Below the pieces are notes generated by a model. It was not told where the DNA came from. It saw only the letters and a list, made by a program, of their open reading frames with translations, and did not search any database. From assembly GCF_002443255.2 (NCBI RefSeq), contig NW_019211456.1, positions 12,360,229 to 12,424,228 on the forward strand: a stretch of 64,000 bases of DNA, read 5' to 3'. The translations under genes and the position numbers were made by a program. How positions within the stretch are numbered: the first letter of the stretch is position 1; every line of letters starts with the position of its first letter. This document shows positions 48,901 to 60,956 of the stretch, one piece after another. Origin of the DNA: Varroa destructor. Lineage: Eukaryota > Arthropoda > Arachnida > Mesostigmata > Varroidae.

Positions 48901-51507
48901 CTCAGTTAAAATCCGCTCGCTTGACCCCATCCACCATTCCATTCCGTTTCACAAAGCTGAGCATTAGCTCCTTCTACTAACAATGATTCTTTTTAGTTGA
49001 CATTCGCAAGAAATATATACATGTAATCTCATTTTTATGGATCATAATTTTACCATGATACTGCTGCAGCGCCGTGATGTCATACTAGCTATAGTCGTTT
49101 TATATTGTCAGCCTTATTGGCCTTGTTCACGAGATTGCTAGATTTGACTTCTTCAGATCCACTTTGCTATGAAATTTTGTTGTCAGTTGCGTTTCTTGTA
49201 CGGACTTGCAGGGAGCGCGTGCGATTGCGTATCTCGGATTGTGAAAATATAACATTTGAGCCTGGACCTTTTCCGAAAAGTGTTTTGGAACATTCTCTCT
49301 AAGCTGAGAAAAATTCATTCAATTTCTTTCTTTTTACTAAATACTAAAAAATTGAGCTGATAAAACTACACATAGTAGTAGCAGTTCGAAGTCTAAATAT
49401 TATTATCGTGTTGGAATTGTTAGTTCAATGCACCCTCGCTGGTGGAAATTAAGGCGCAAAAAAAAGGACGTTACGTTATTGCATTCGCTAATCTGGCGTA
49501 TCTTTACTGTAAACCAGTGTGAGATGGAATGCTAGACGCAATTGTAATTATATGCGTCTAGAGTGGAGGCATTGGTCATCTGATTCGTTAATTCAGACGA
49601 ATAGACAGTACAGAATTGATTTCAGCAGATCGATAAAGGATCGTCATTATAGATACACGAGATAGCGTCATTGCGGTAGTTGTGTAATGTTCGGATTTGA
49701 GTATGACCGAACACCCTCGACGAACCCCACCAACGAAGCTGTTTTTATGGTCTACCTTTTTATCACGGCCAGGCCTGCAGGTGCCTATATAAGGTTAATT
49801 TTTGTTCTCCGTTTGTTTGGCGTCATTTAAGCTATATAATACATATGGAACTGATGCGAGCGCGACATTTTCTTTTCTGTTCATTCGGTTTCTAATAGGT
49901 ACTTCACTGCATTTTCAGCTATAGCCATTTAGGCTGGTTTCACCTGTTGCTTGGCCAGTTTACGTGTCTTTTTTTTTGTGACAATATTTGATCTACAAAC
50001 AAAGCTACGACGCTTCCTCGCTGATTTACGATGAGCAGGTGACCGTAATAGTCGGGCCCTATCGAACAGGCCTAAACTGTGTTCAACTTAAAGCCTTATT
50101 TTTTCTCCTTCTACGCCTCGCTGGCACATATTCCAGCTTATCGGTTCAGTCTTGACTGCAACAAAGGCCTGACGCACAGTATTGGCCTCCGTTCCAGCTA
50201 GCGCTTTTCCTCGTCATTGTTGATCGGTTTAATTCTCAACTCGTAGTAGTTAACCCGGCGGCAAAGGAACATCGCTTCTGCTGACTCTGCCGCAGGCCTT
50301 ACTGCTGCTATTCGTGCGCACATTCACGTCGTGTTTCCCTTATTCAATTACCGACGGATGCCGCTGCTGGTCCTGTTGTTGGGCTTCGTTCTATTTATTT
50401 TGTCCAGGATGTCTGGCCTGACAGTCTTTTACGCCCTTTCCCATATCTCCCCATGGTCAGTTTTATCAGCAGCGCGCACAAGTGAACTGGCAGCGGCATA
50501 GGAATAGCTATAACGGTAGCCAAAGTTGACGCCGCCATTACGGGCCTCATCCCCAGTGATGCTCTCGATAATTAGTTGGATTCTTGTTGTGATGGTTGAT
50601 CCCTACAGGCGATCGAGTACATATTCATTTAATGCCTGTAGTAGGGTTATTCGAGCCTGAGAGGGAATATGACGCGGTCGGAGATTATTTACTCTTGTTC
50701 TTATTGCCTCCCAGGTTAGTACTACTGATTTTATCATTTTTTTCGACGCCTACCATCATATTAATGCGACCTGCTCTGGGTTCGTATCGCTAGCTTTTTG
50801 GGCAGTTGTCAACGCGCCCCGACCAGTATATGTGGGTGAAAAGGCACAACAAAGGAAGGTAGGTAGATTCATGATACTGATAAATGCTGAGTATCGTGAC
50901 TAATATGACGACGATTAGTGCGATGAAAAAACGGGGAGGCACAAAAATAGGGTATCAAAGGGCGTACACGTAAGACAACTAAAACTATAGAGGCCGAGCT
51001 GCGAGGCGCAGTACGCCACAGGCCACGATGCCCGTTCGCGCTAGAACACGAGTAGATTATATATTGACATTGCTTCGGAATTTACATGAGGAAGTGAGGA
51101 AAGTCAAATCATGATAGACTGTAAGGCATTTTTTGTGAATGAAAGGAGTTTTTACTGCTGTCGTAGATTACTTGAGAAAAAAAACTATCATAGTATTACA
51201 GTGGTATTTGCTCTTCGATATTCTTTTGAAATCGTATGTGAACCTATTTAGCGAAACAATAATAAGGAATCGCTATGAAGTTTGTAGTTGACAAGCGTCT
51301 GAAAATTCAGAGAACTGTTCTAAAAGCATCTAACAAGAAATTTGGACATTGCCCGTCCGAAACAAATGCGTCACATCGTTAGCACAGACTCTCAAAGTAC
51401 ATTCAAGGGTGCCTAAAAAATGCTGCTATAACGGAAACGCTACAATTGGAAATAATCTTAGTATAATAAGAATCTTGATACTGCTTTGGCCCGCCCACGC
51501 TCAAGGG

Positions 51508-51545
<38 letters not shown>

Positions 51546-54500
51546 CGAGGGTAAGAAGATCAATCCAACGTCTAATAAGGACGGGTGACATATTCTACTA
51601 TGCACTTACATAGGGGCACGTTCGTCTGAAAAACGAGCCTTATTGTTTACTCAAGCTAGCTCGCGTAATCTTCTAGCTAAAGCGGCTATTTGCGTTGGCT
51701 TCATTGCAAAATCGAACTCATCCTTACGTTTTTCTATGCTTTTTGACTGAATCGTGTTACTACGCTGACGTTTGCGTCGTTATTGAATTCACATTAGAAA
51801 TAGAAAACGGTCAAATAACGAACTGCTGAAGCATTTTTCCTCAGCAACAAAATATTTACAATATATATATATATAAATAATTACGATGACGAGCTTATAG
51901 TGAGAATGCTTTTAGGTGGTACTCAGAGGGATTACAATGGAGTACAAATGTTTATATTCAAGCAAACCAATAAACGGGTGCATATGTGTACCTTTAAGTA
52001 GAATACCATGTTTTCTCGTTTTATGTCTTCTATTTTCACCATGTGGAAAGAACCATCGGCGGTCATATCCTGCGTGTTGCTTTATCATGTTTTGGATGGA
52101 TGCGCATATGCGTGTTCGCTATGACGAATCTGTGCATATCACTAAGCTTGTTATATTATAGCCCATGCCAAAGCAATAGCATCGTAGGGCAATCACTCGC
52201 TTTAAATGATGTTAAACAGTAGAACTTAGCAAACAAGTGTTGTCGATGACAAGGAAGGGCCCAGTTAGGAGAAATACTTTTATATTTAACCTAGGTTTTA
52301 AGACTAACGCATGTATGACCATATTATAAGAATTGCCGTATTCTCTTATTGTTTAGGATTGGGGAAGCGACAAGTATAGGGTCCAGGAAATGTCGGATGA
52401 TCGTGCGCGAATGTTGCATGTTCTCGAAGAATCTGCCGTGCTCGACGTTTCTGGAGAGTTCAGTCTCGTGTCGAATTTTCAGCCAGCTTCTCCCCCGTTG
52501 CGGGGAACGATGTCGGCACAGGGCGGATCCGCTTCACCTAAACAGCAGCAGCAACAACAACAACAGCCTCAGTTAACAACACAAGGAGCTACCCAGGGCA
52601 TGTTGCCGTCAACGTCAAATGAACATACTAGAGGTTAGTATAAAACAACGAAATACCGCTTTCTACACATAGTTCACAATGATAGTCAATGAAATCGTCC
52701 GACTCAAATGTGAACTTTAGTTTCGTAGTTATCTAAACAGTTTTCTGATGAATGATGATCGTCTGACCAATTGGATTAAGTGAATAGGATAAGAGCACTG
52801 TGTGTTAAAAAACAGTGCAGGTTGTTGATCAGTAGAAAGATAAATAACATATTTTGGTGTTTGTTGTTGGTTTTGTGACAAAATCTTACTTCTAACAAAA
52901 CTTCGTTTCTTGATACCTAACAGGTACATACGTTATTTTTGAGGCAACTATTAATCTTGCCTCTGGCTGAATGTTATTTCTTAATTAACCAAAGGGTTAT
53001 TCAGCTATAAATCATGATACGCTTGCCAACAGATACATGCCACTATACGGTGTCCTTGATTTTGCTCAGGGCGTTGTATCGCGGTAAAATACCAAACAGC
53101 ATGTTGACAGGCACACGTCCAAAACAGCTATAGGCTTGGCACGCACGCAGTACGAAGCGCTTAGCTAGTTTCTTACCATTCGCGCCCTTTTTTGAAAATT
53201 ACTTGGTACAATATCGATTGTCAGAAGACCATTATACGAACATTCTTTTCCTTAGCGCCAAACTATAACTCAAACGTATTCGATGAATTTGCGTGCTGGT
53301 AGCTTATCACGACTATGCGCTAAGGCAGCAAATGTCCACTTTTTTTAATTTCCACTATGGCGCAGAGTAGTTCGCATAGCAAACTAAATAATATTTCCAC
53401 TAGTTGGTTTATGGATAGTGATGGAAATAGAAAATAAAAGATTGGAGTTAGTAGTCACGAGAAAAGTTCGCAGTCTGCATCTGATATTCTTGGTAATTGG
53501 CAACTATGGCGTATACTTGCAGTTATAACGGTGCTAGCTCAACGCGTTAGCTGCTTTCCTCTCTTGCAGAAACTCTGATTGGCATGAAACCCTTGAGAGA
53601 GGGCATAGACTGAATTGACCAGTGTACAATACAACGGTACCCTTGGTATGGAAAGAAGTGTTTGCCCTATACTATATGCCAATTTAGTGATCTCCAGGGC
53701 TGCCGCCAATGGCCTACCTTTGCTGTAGACAATTATTGAGGAATGCGGATGCCATTCGGTTGGCCGCTTTCGTATAGGCTGTATGGTCTCGTACCCGTAT
53801 TGGCCACGATGATAATTTCATTAAGAACGGGGCAATTCTCTCGCTTATAGACTGAACGGTCTAGCATATAGTCATAGGCACCAATCCATCAGACCTGAAT
53901 GAATCTTGGAACATTGCTCGTATAACAAGGACTCTACTTGCTACACATAGAGAGTTGGAATGTATACACGTGAGCTCATCAAGGCAAACAAGTATCCAGA
54001 AGGAAATGCTAGGTACTAGCCATTCCTCGAATTCTGGGTTCGAACTGGGTTTATCTATACAGAAAAGAAAAAACAACTGTAAGTTTACGGTTTGCAATTG
54101 TAAACAATGGGTTCATACTGAAAAAGCGGATAAGAAACAGTTTATGGAGTACTTGATTTACAATAAGTCGAAGTTTTCATACTTAAAAGCCTAGTTTCTT
54201 TTTTAAATTCTATAGAGCTAAATATTACCTGACGGTAGCCCTACTATTTCGCCAGATCAACCTTTAGCTTCAGACTTTAGCTTCGCTAATGTATTACAGC
54301 GACCATGACCAGCGGAGGATCGCATGTGCGATGTGAATACCAGAATTGTTATGAGGCAGTGCCAGATTTGTCATTTAAGGTTGTGCTTTTGCGGTTGCTG
54401 TCATCGACGCAACGTACGCGATAGATCGAAAAAGCATAGACTACATCGAATCAGTATAGATAGATACTGATTCATTTTTATAGGGACCGATTAGAAAACA

Positions 54501-57500
54501 ACTCAGTAGAGCTTCATTTACTAGCTTACATATACTTCGTACGACATTGTTGCTTAACAATAGATATTTTAGAAGTAGCTGTCATTCTACCTTTAGGTTG
54601 ATTTTCCTTAGTTTATCGCTAATGTAAACGCTGGACATACATATTGCATGAGTTCCACTCTTACATTCTTTGCTTCACTAAAAGCACACCGTGTTTCTCT
54701 ACTTGACCTTGCTCAGACGAGTTACAACTTCGACTTTCGTTTCGGACCCCAAAACGGCGTGTATGCCCTAGTGTGTACAGGATAGCCGACCAAGTTTGAA
54801 ATTTAGGCCGGGCCTAAATACGTAATTGTACCCGTACGTTGTCGGTCAAATACTGTCAACTGCGATTCACCTCGAGTAAACTGAAGTCGCGAAAAATAAA
54901 TTCCACGAACGTGTAGCTACTGCTCTTACTGATTGAAGAATAGGTGGCAGACAATCATGAAGCCAATGGTAAAAACGAATGCTCGAAACCTGTTTCACTT
55001 TATTTCCGACCTTGGTCGCAGTGGAGTAAACTCAAGTGTTGATTCCTTACTCTCCGAGTGCGCACGAGTTGAAACAAGCAACGTACATGTCAGTGCCTAT
55101 ATAAATGGTTTGAGCTATTAGAGTTTTTCGTTCCTATGTCAAAAATGCTGTTGAACTGTGTTACAATTGTCTTCAGAAGCTGTAAGCCAGAAGCTACAGT
55201 TCAGTAGTATACGAGGCTGTTTCCCGATGTGCGCGTGTTCAGTGGTGACATTCGTGTGCGTTCGCAGTTGCTCTGCTTGCCGAAGCCCCAATAGTGACAA
55301 TAAACGCATGATTGAAAGATAAACTTGCTATTTGGCTAACTGAGCGAGCAACCTGAATGGATAGCTAAAGTATTGTCCCGCTTAAGCCCATGATTCCCTT
55401 AGCCACTCGACACCCCCGGAACAACCCTCGAACGAGCACATTGTTGTGCATCTAGCCAACGAAGCTAATGCATGCGAAGGGGCGAGTGGGGGTCTGCTGT
55501 GGGCCAGGGCTAATTTGGTCTCAAATGTTCGATATGTCGGCGTGACTACAAAGGTGAGACTGTTTACGCACACGGAAAAGTTAACATATTACTTGACAAC
55601 ATTATACAACAATTATTAGTTAACGTAGCTCATCAGTAAAGGCTTAGTTTATACTCTAATGTGTCGCAAGTTAGTGGAAGCTAAGGCAGGTTATTGGAAA
55701 TCATAGCGCCCCCGGGCAGACTCTTGCAGACTACAGGTAATTGTTGTATACTAGTGCTGAAGCATTTCATCCTAAACTAAAATTTGCGAAAAAATTACTG
55801 TGATTCGTCTAACCGTTGCTTAGTAAGTTATCTAAAGCTGAACGCATTAGCTAGAGCGTAAAGCTGTTACTGAAGTAAATATATATCGTTTTATGCGACT
55901 CAAGTTTGAAATTCATGCCTTGCATTGCCTGGGTTTATCGAAGAGTGGTCGCACTTCACAGCTGTCGAGGTTGTACTACCGTAACTACAAATCCGAGGTC
56001 GTCTGTCACGTTTGCCGCCTATTACATTGCATACTGCAAACTGATTTGGTGGAACTAAGCAATTTTTCTGTGGCCACGACCTTATTAGCACGCATATGTT
56101 CAGCACAATTTTCACATAGTATCACTGCGGTCGAAATACAATATATCGGCCAAAAGCACTACAAGGATACAGATGGTGACAGCAGAGCAGCCAGTCGATC
56201 AATGAGAGACCCTGATAGTACTCGATAAGTGAAGTCATTTTCTTTCGACGCCACGGTACACTGGCCAAGGTACATGGCGCCGTGCAGTATGGCGGCGGCT
56301 GTAGTGCTAATGACAAAGAACGTGGCGTATGGAGCGCGTGGAGCTGCATGCAAAAGTATAAAAACGCTAGCAATTTCTTGGTTCCACTCGCCCGAGATAT
56401 ACTCAGTCAATATAGGAGGTTGTACATGTAGACAGTCGCATAATTGTACGCCAATCGGTGGAGGCCGAAGGACGCTGTCTCGATCAATACAATGAAAACT
56501 AGGCTTACCCAAGAAAGAGAAATACGCTAACTACGAGCACGTCGGATCATCCGGCGCCAAATGGTGGGATAATGGGTCTATGGACGGAGTTGTATTCAAC
56601 CCCGACACTAGCGATCAAGCAAGTGCATATCAGCGTTGACTACGTTTTATTCAACCTATGTGCACGTATACCTGTGCAGTTTCTATTTACCTTGTTTTTT
56701 GGTTTTCAAGAGAACATTGGTCAGTCTTCTGTAAACGTGCTAATGGCACATTTGCACCGTGTCACTATCTTATAGATGAAAACCGTGCGATTAAATGAAG
56801 AATTTTAGGGAAGTTATTCTAGTCGAATCAAAATCTTTGTTCTCGTATGATTCCATCTAGTCCGATTCAAAACGATACAGAACTCCCCCTACCAGTCGCT
56901 TATTGCTTGCTTCGTTATCTGCTGCTGTTCGTTCTTTGTTGTCACTCCTTTTACACCGCTTTTACACCCTACCCGTCTACGCTATCGTGCGCAATACGTC
57001 TCGCGTACCGTTCCACGACGGTAGTGCTAATCCATAATGCAACCCTATGTTCTTGTTTTGTAAGGATTTGTTCTTCGGAAGACAGCTGCTATATGGCGAA
57101 TACACAGAAGATGTACGCTGAGTGTTTGGGTAGCGAAACCGGCTAACGCCGCTTACAGTATTCGTATACACGCGGTTTCCCTCTGGCTCAAACTGTCCTT
57201 CCATCTAACGGAATGAGGTCAAGTTAGCAGAACGCTTCATCCCTATATTGGACGTATTCTAATATATCATACATGACTGTGAGTGAGATGGTCATTGCTT
57301 AAGGGTCTCGAGAGTCGTGCGGCCATTGCGTTGGGTGCGTCTACTAAAACACGTAGCAATATAGTAGCCGAAGTAGTCGTTGGCGTTGTCTGCCGCCGGC
57401 TTTGTGCAATATGTATCGTCTAGCTGAGGCAAATTATGTACCATCACGCTAGTCTTGCAGTAGCATAAGCAGCATTAACTCTAGTTGTCGGACGACCGTC

Positions 57501-60500
57501 CTGTCGACTAACAACAACGACACCCCAACGACGGCGGACGCCGAAAGTCCTCGAACCTCTCCCCCGCTCTCGTCGGGTCTCTGCTTCTCTGTAGAGAACG
57601 GACGCATCATGAGAACATACCTCGTTAAACCTAGAACACGTACATATGTAACCGCTTGTGAATTTAAGATATTACGTGATAAATTTAAACAGGCGCAACT
57701 GGATGTATAGCCAGAAGAGACAGAGAAGCAGAATACCTTTTAAAAAAACGAGTACACTTGAACGCTTGGCTTTTTTCTCGTAGTTTTAGTAGGAGGAAAA
57801 ACACTGCTTGCGATATGTGCAAAAATTAACATCAAACATGTTTGATGATATTTAGTGGGCCTGTATTGTTGGTTTAATCATAACCACATCCGCATTATGG
57901 CATATGTTGACAAAACAGAATATATTACGTATTTTGTTTATAGTATGCTGAAGTATTCCGTTATATACCCAATTGGCCTTGTACCAGCATGCTTGATCTC
58001 TTTTTCATTTTCTTTAGTGCACCCGAACTGTTCACAAATACCGCTTTGGCACGGCAGACGTGGTGAACGTACGCATTTATTATGAATGAAATATAACTGG
58101 TAGAACAAAAACTGGCTAATGTGCTGACTATGGTAATATCGTTAGGGCCCTTTGAATACACCGTACGATTTTCTGCCAGGGGTATCTGCCCAAATTTCGA
58201 AGGGCAAGCTGTTAAGATGGAATTGCTTTTCTCGGGAGATGTTAGACCCGACCGTGCCGTTGGAAATATGCACGAGGCAGTTAGAACGATGTCTGTAAGC
58301 GGGGTACTAGCAACAAAAGGCTTATGAGAAATGGAGGACAGCTTGAGAAAACTACGCTTGATACCCTCAAATACAGGTCGCACCAAAATATACGCTATGT
58401 CAGCGCAAGAGTGTCTTCCTTGCAAATACTTTATATAGTAGGAGACCTACACAGTTAAAATTTGCACATATTTTCTACTATGATACATAGCAAATCGTAA
58501 GATAGCAAATGGTAGGCCGTACCAGTGTGAAAACAATATTGTCTCAGTCGATAATTTGGCCTGAATGAAATAGGACCATTGTGTCACGTTCGTCGTACCC
58601 TCCCGATCTGGTATCATGTACGGCCAGGTCTATTCGTATTCGCAAAACGCTACACTAGTTATGTGTCGAGATAACAGTAGCGCCAAGTCGTATCGTGTTG
58701 TGCGTTGTGGGCCGCCTAAGCTCTCCAATGAAGCGTTCCAATAGAGGACAACGAAGTGTAGTCTTATCCTGTTCGCGAGGTAGCGATGATGATGAGGATG
58801 ACTTCAATGATTACCGACATTCCTTTTCGAGCAGTTTCCCGTGTGCCGTCATGTGTGAGTAGGCGCCTGCGGAGCCTTGGCAAACAAAAGCTACCTATGC
58901 TACCGACTATGAGACCGCGGTATGTTCTTTTTCCCCTCTCCCCATTCTCTCTGTCCGACAGGAACTGCCCGAAGGGAGCCGCCAACCCCCAAGCAGAGAT
59001 ATCCCACTTCCAGGATGAGGAGCGAGAGATACTTGGAGTTGGACACTACAATACACCTATTTGTATAATATTCCTATGTATTTGCTGTGCATGTGGAGTT
59101 ACCGGGACAATGGCATGGACTGGCAGTGCCGACTGTAGTAGCAGCGCGGCTAACTACGCATAGTTTGCCTTTGTCTGTCTGCGGTGAAGCTGCCAACGTG
59201 CGAGGGATCGCCAAACAAGTGAGGTCCCCTCCGTTTGCGCTTTGCGTTAGAAAGCTCTCGTCTGCTTTACGAGTCGTTGCTCTCCGGGCCCCCTATCGCT
59301 CGTTTCGGGCTGAAGTAGCCAGTTAAGTCGTGGTAATAGTACGGCGCAATGGCGTTAAACGCAACAGAAGCGATTTGGCGACAGTGGCTGGAGCAATGAC
59401 TAGTACGAATCGGGACCCCGCGGCGCCTGAGGCTACATTTTGGCAGTGAGAGCTAACCGTCTGTGGCCCCTCTTTACTTGCTCACACAGTAACGCACGCT
59501 CACACAGAGAGAAGAGTCGCACACACTGATGCGCGAACTCTGTTCATGCGGCCGCTGCTGACACTGTGGCTGCTGTTGTCGGTAGCGAAGGTGCTGCTGA
59601 GGCACCCACGTATCGCCCACGACCACTCTCATCAACCGGTCGACGGTGGTTATAGAAAGAAGCAGGCCAGGCTTGTGTTGGCCGGGACGAAGGATGCAGT
59701 TATTCCACGCCCTGCTGCCACCCGCTAGGAACGGACTAGAGGAACACAAGAGCGCGGCCGGAAATGATTTTGAGCAGTGGTAAAGATTATGGCGTTCGGT
59801 TCATTGCGCCTGCTGCAGCCGCTGCTACGGAGAGAAAACAACGGTTTGCCAAGGCTGCTGGAGGGGAGTTCTACGGCAATCTGAGCGAATTCAGGCAGGC
59901 TACGGGGAGCTGGATGCTGGCAGCGGGTCGAGATTTGTGGGCGTTGTGCTGAGGAGTGTCTTTGCCGCAGTACGTTTACGCTCCTAGCTACCTAGGTAGG
60001 TAGCTACGTAGCGAAGAAGTGCTGGATCCAGTTTAATCGGAGGGAGGAAGGAAAAGATGACTTGTGGAAGCTAAGCAGACAGAGGGTTGCTGTGTATAGA
60101 GAGCATAAAAGGGAATGCGGGAGAAAAAGGACAAAGAATAGCTGTTAGTACAAGGGCAAAGTGGCATGACGTAGACACAGTAGAAGAGAGACTCTAGCGA
60201 CGCTTAATTTGTGACATATTAGTATTAGGGAAAATCAAATTTGTTAGTCAGCTAGGCTTCCGCATTTGCAAAGCATGATGAAATTGTGGCAAGAATAGTC
60301 CGATATGCTTCTGTGCAATGAGATAAAGGGGGTAACTAACGACGCCGATATGAGACAATAACAGTGGTCCTTGCTATATTTCATTAATGAGATGCTGGCA
60401 TTTCGAATCGGCATAGAAAAAAAAGCTAACATATGCCTGTCTCGTTTAAAGACACACATATGAGTTAAGTCTGCTGACCCCAAAGGACCACTATACCACT

Positions 60501-60956
60501 TAGAAACAAATTCAATGAAACTTTGTCCTATTGCCAAGCTCCACTGGTGACTTGGGCATAAAGATTAGAACATAAATATGACTCCTATTGGTCGCACACA
60601 TTTGTTGTAGTTGGTAAAAAGCAAGGATAGCATGGTTTCCTCGTAATGATCATGTCGTACTTGATTTAAATTAGAGCGCCTTACTGTAGCTGCTGACGTA
60701 GATCGAGCTGTAAAAGTGCTTTACAAATTTTCGTTATAACGGACGTCGTTTTTGTTCCAGGAGGTATTAGCAGTAGTTTGACAAGAGACGTTACGCTTGT
60801 GACACAGAGCAGTATTGGGCCTCTATCGTCATTGGACTCGTTGGCATCCCGATGGAAAGGGCCCATATCCGTGGCCCTATTTGCTGCAAAACGACGAGAG
60901 TTGCCAGATCTCATAGAAACCATTCTACATCTGCGGGCATGCTACCCAGCAGTCCG
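41854..60956 (+). CDS. B4GAT1: B4GAT1-like beta-1,4-glucuronyltransferase (GT49), partial at 3' end
   Basis: Three coding exons, 41854-42027, 52357-52633 and 60761-60956, join in phase (0, then 1) and give 215 residues plus two bases of the next codon; later exons are outside the window. The start has a purine at -3. Residues about 15-38 are one hydrophobic segment after a basic N-terminus, the signal anchor of a type II Golgi protein. A stem follows with a VLDVSGEFSLV motif resembling the B4GAT1 stem. A Ser/Gln-rich insert includes Q8 at 121-128. The GT49 domain then begins (DVTLVTQSSIG, SRWKGPISVALFAA, CYPAVR). The catalytic DXD lies beyond the window. B4GAT1 adds glucuronic acid to the xylose primer for matriglycan on alpha-dystroglycan, working with LARGE. 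Arthropods have several GT49 paralogues, so the exact orthologue is uncertain. Introns are 10.3 kb and 8.1 kb, far larger than in the other two genes. Confidence 0.78.
42900..42930. repeat. (AT)n microsatellite
   Basis: About 15 AT units in the first intron of the glycosyltransferase gene. Confidence 0.95.
46962..46980. repeat. (AT)n microsatellite
   Basis: About nine AT units. Confidence 0.9.
48120..48175. repeat. Two adjacent hairpins in intron 1
   Basis: CGTCCT (48120-48125) pairs with AGGACG (48135-48140). Nine bases later TTACAAAGTTAT (48149-48160) pairs perfectly with ATAACTTTGTAA (48164-48175) around the loop TCT. Confidence 0.8.
51509..51544. repeat. (AT)n microsatellite
   Basis: About 18 uninterrupted TA units. 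Confidence 0.95.
57830..57847. repeat. 18-bp perfect palindrome
   Basis: CATCAAACATGTTTGATG reads the same on both strands. Confidence 0.9.
57961..58425 (-). CDS. Unassigned 154-codon open frame
   Basis: Apart from repeat-derived frames and the real mei-P26 exons, this is among the longest open frames in the window. I recognise no domain, signal peptide or family motif. It lies antisense within intron 2 of the glycosyltransferase gene and has a competing plus-strand frame at 58121-58327. It is most likely chance or a decayed element. Confidence 0.12.
   Translation of the reverse strand: MQGRHSCADIAYILVRPVFEGIKRSFLKLSSISHKPFVASTPLTDIVLTASCIFPTARSGLTSPEKSNSILTACPSKFGQIPLAENRTVYSKGPNDITIVSTLASFCSTSYISFIINAYVHHVCRAKAVFVNSSGALKKMKKRSSMLVQGQLGI
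59546..59728 (+). CDS. Unassigned 60-codon open frame with signal-peptide-like start
   Basis: The first 18 residues (MRPLLTLWLLLSVAKVLL) resemble a secretory signal: a basic residue, a Leu-rich core, then a basic, His-rich remainder. It sits in a GC-richer block, where longer open frames are expected by chance, and an overlapping minus-strand frame (59474-59749) is just as long. No homologue is recognised. Confidence 0.12.
   Translation: MRPLLTLWLLLSVAKVLLRHPRIAHDHSHQPVDGGYRKKQARLVLAGTKDAVIPRPAATR
59985..60006. repeat. Inverted repeat, 10-bp arms, 2-bp spacer
   Basis: TAGCTACCTA and TAGGTAGCTA are exact reverse complements separated by GG. Confidence 0.88.

Larger units (their letters stand above)
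42028..52356 (+). other. Intron 1 of the B4GAT1-like gene (10.3 kb)
   Basis: The donor is CTGACG|GTACGT and the acceptor TTGTTTAG|GAT, phase 0. Contents include (AT)n runs at 42900-42930, 46962-46980 and 51509-51544, and paired hairpins at 48120-48175. Open frames such as 43273-43482, 44060-44326 and 45214-45489 (+) are not recognisable as proteins. No nested gene is supported. Confidence 0.7.
52634..60760 (+). other. Intron 2 of the B4GAT1-like gene (8.1 kb)
   Basis: The donor is AGAG|GTTAGT and the acceptor TTGTTCCAG|GAG. It contains an 18-bp perfect palindrome (57830-57847), a 10-bp-arm inverted repeat (59985-60006) and GC-richer blocks at about 57480-57610 and 58740-59960. A 154-codon minus-strand open frame at 57961-58425 and a short plus-strand frame at 59546-59728 with a hydrophobic N-terminus cannot be assigned. 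Confidence 0.7.

Noticed and set aside
54030..54060. GGTTCGAAC resembling a tRNA B box
   Set aside because: No matching A box, acceptor stem or anticodon arm could be built around it.
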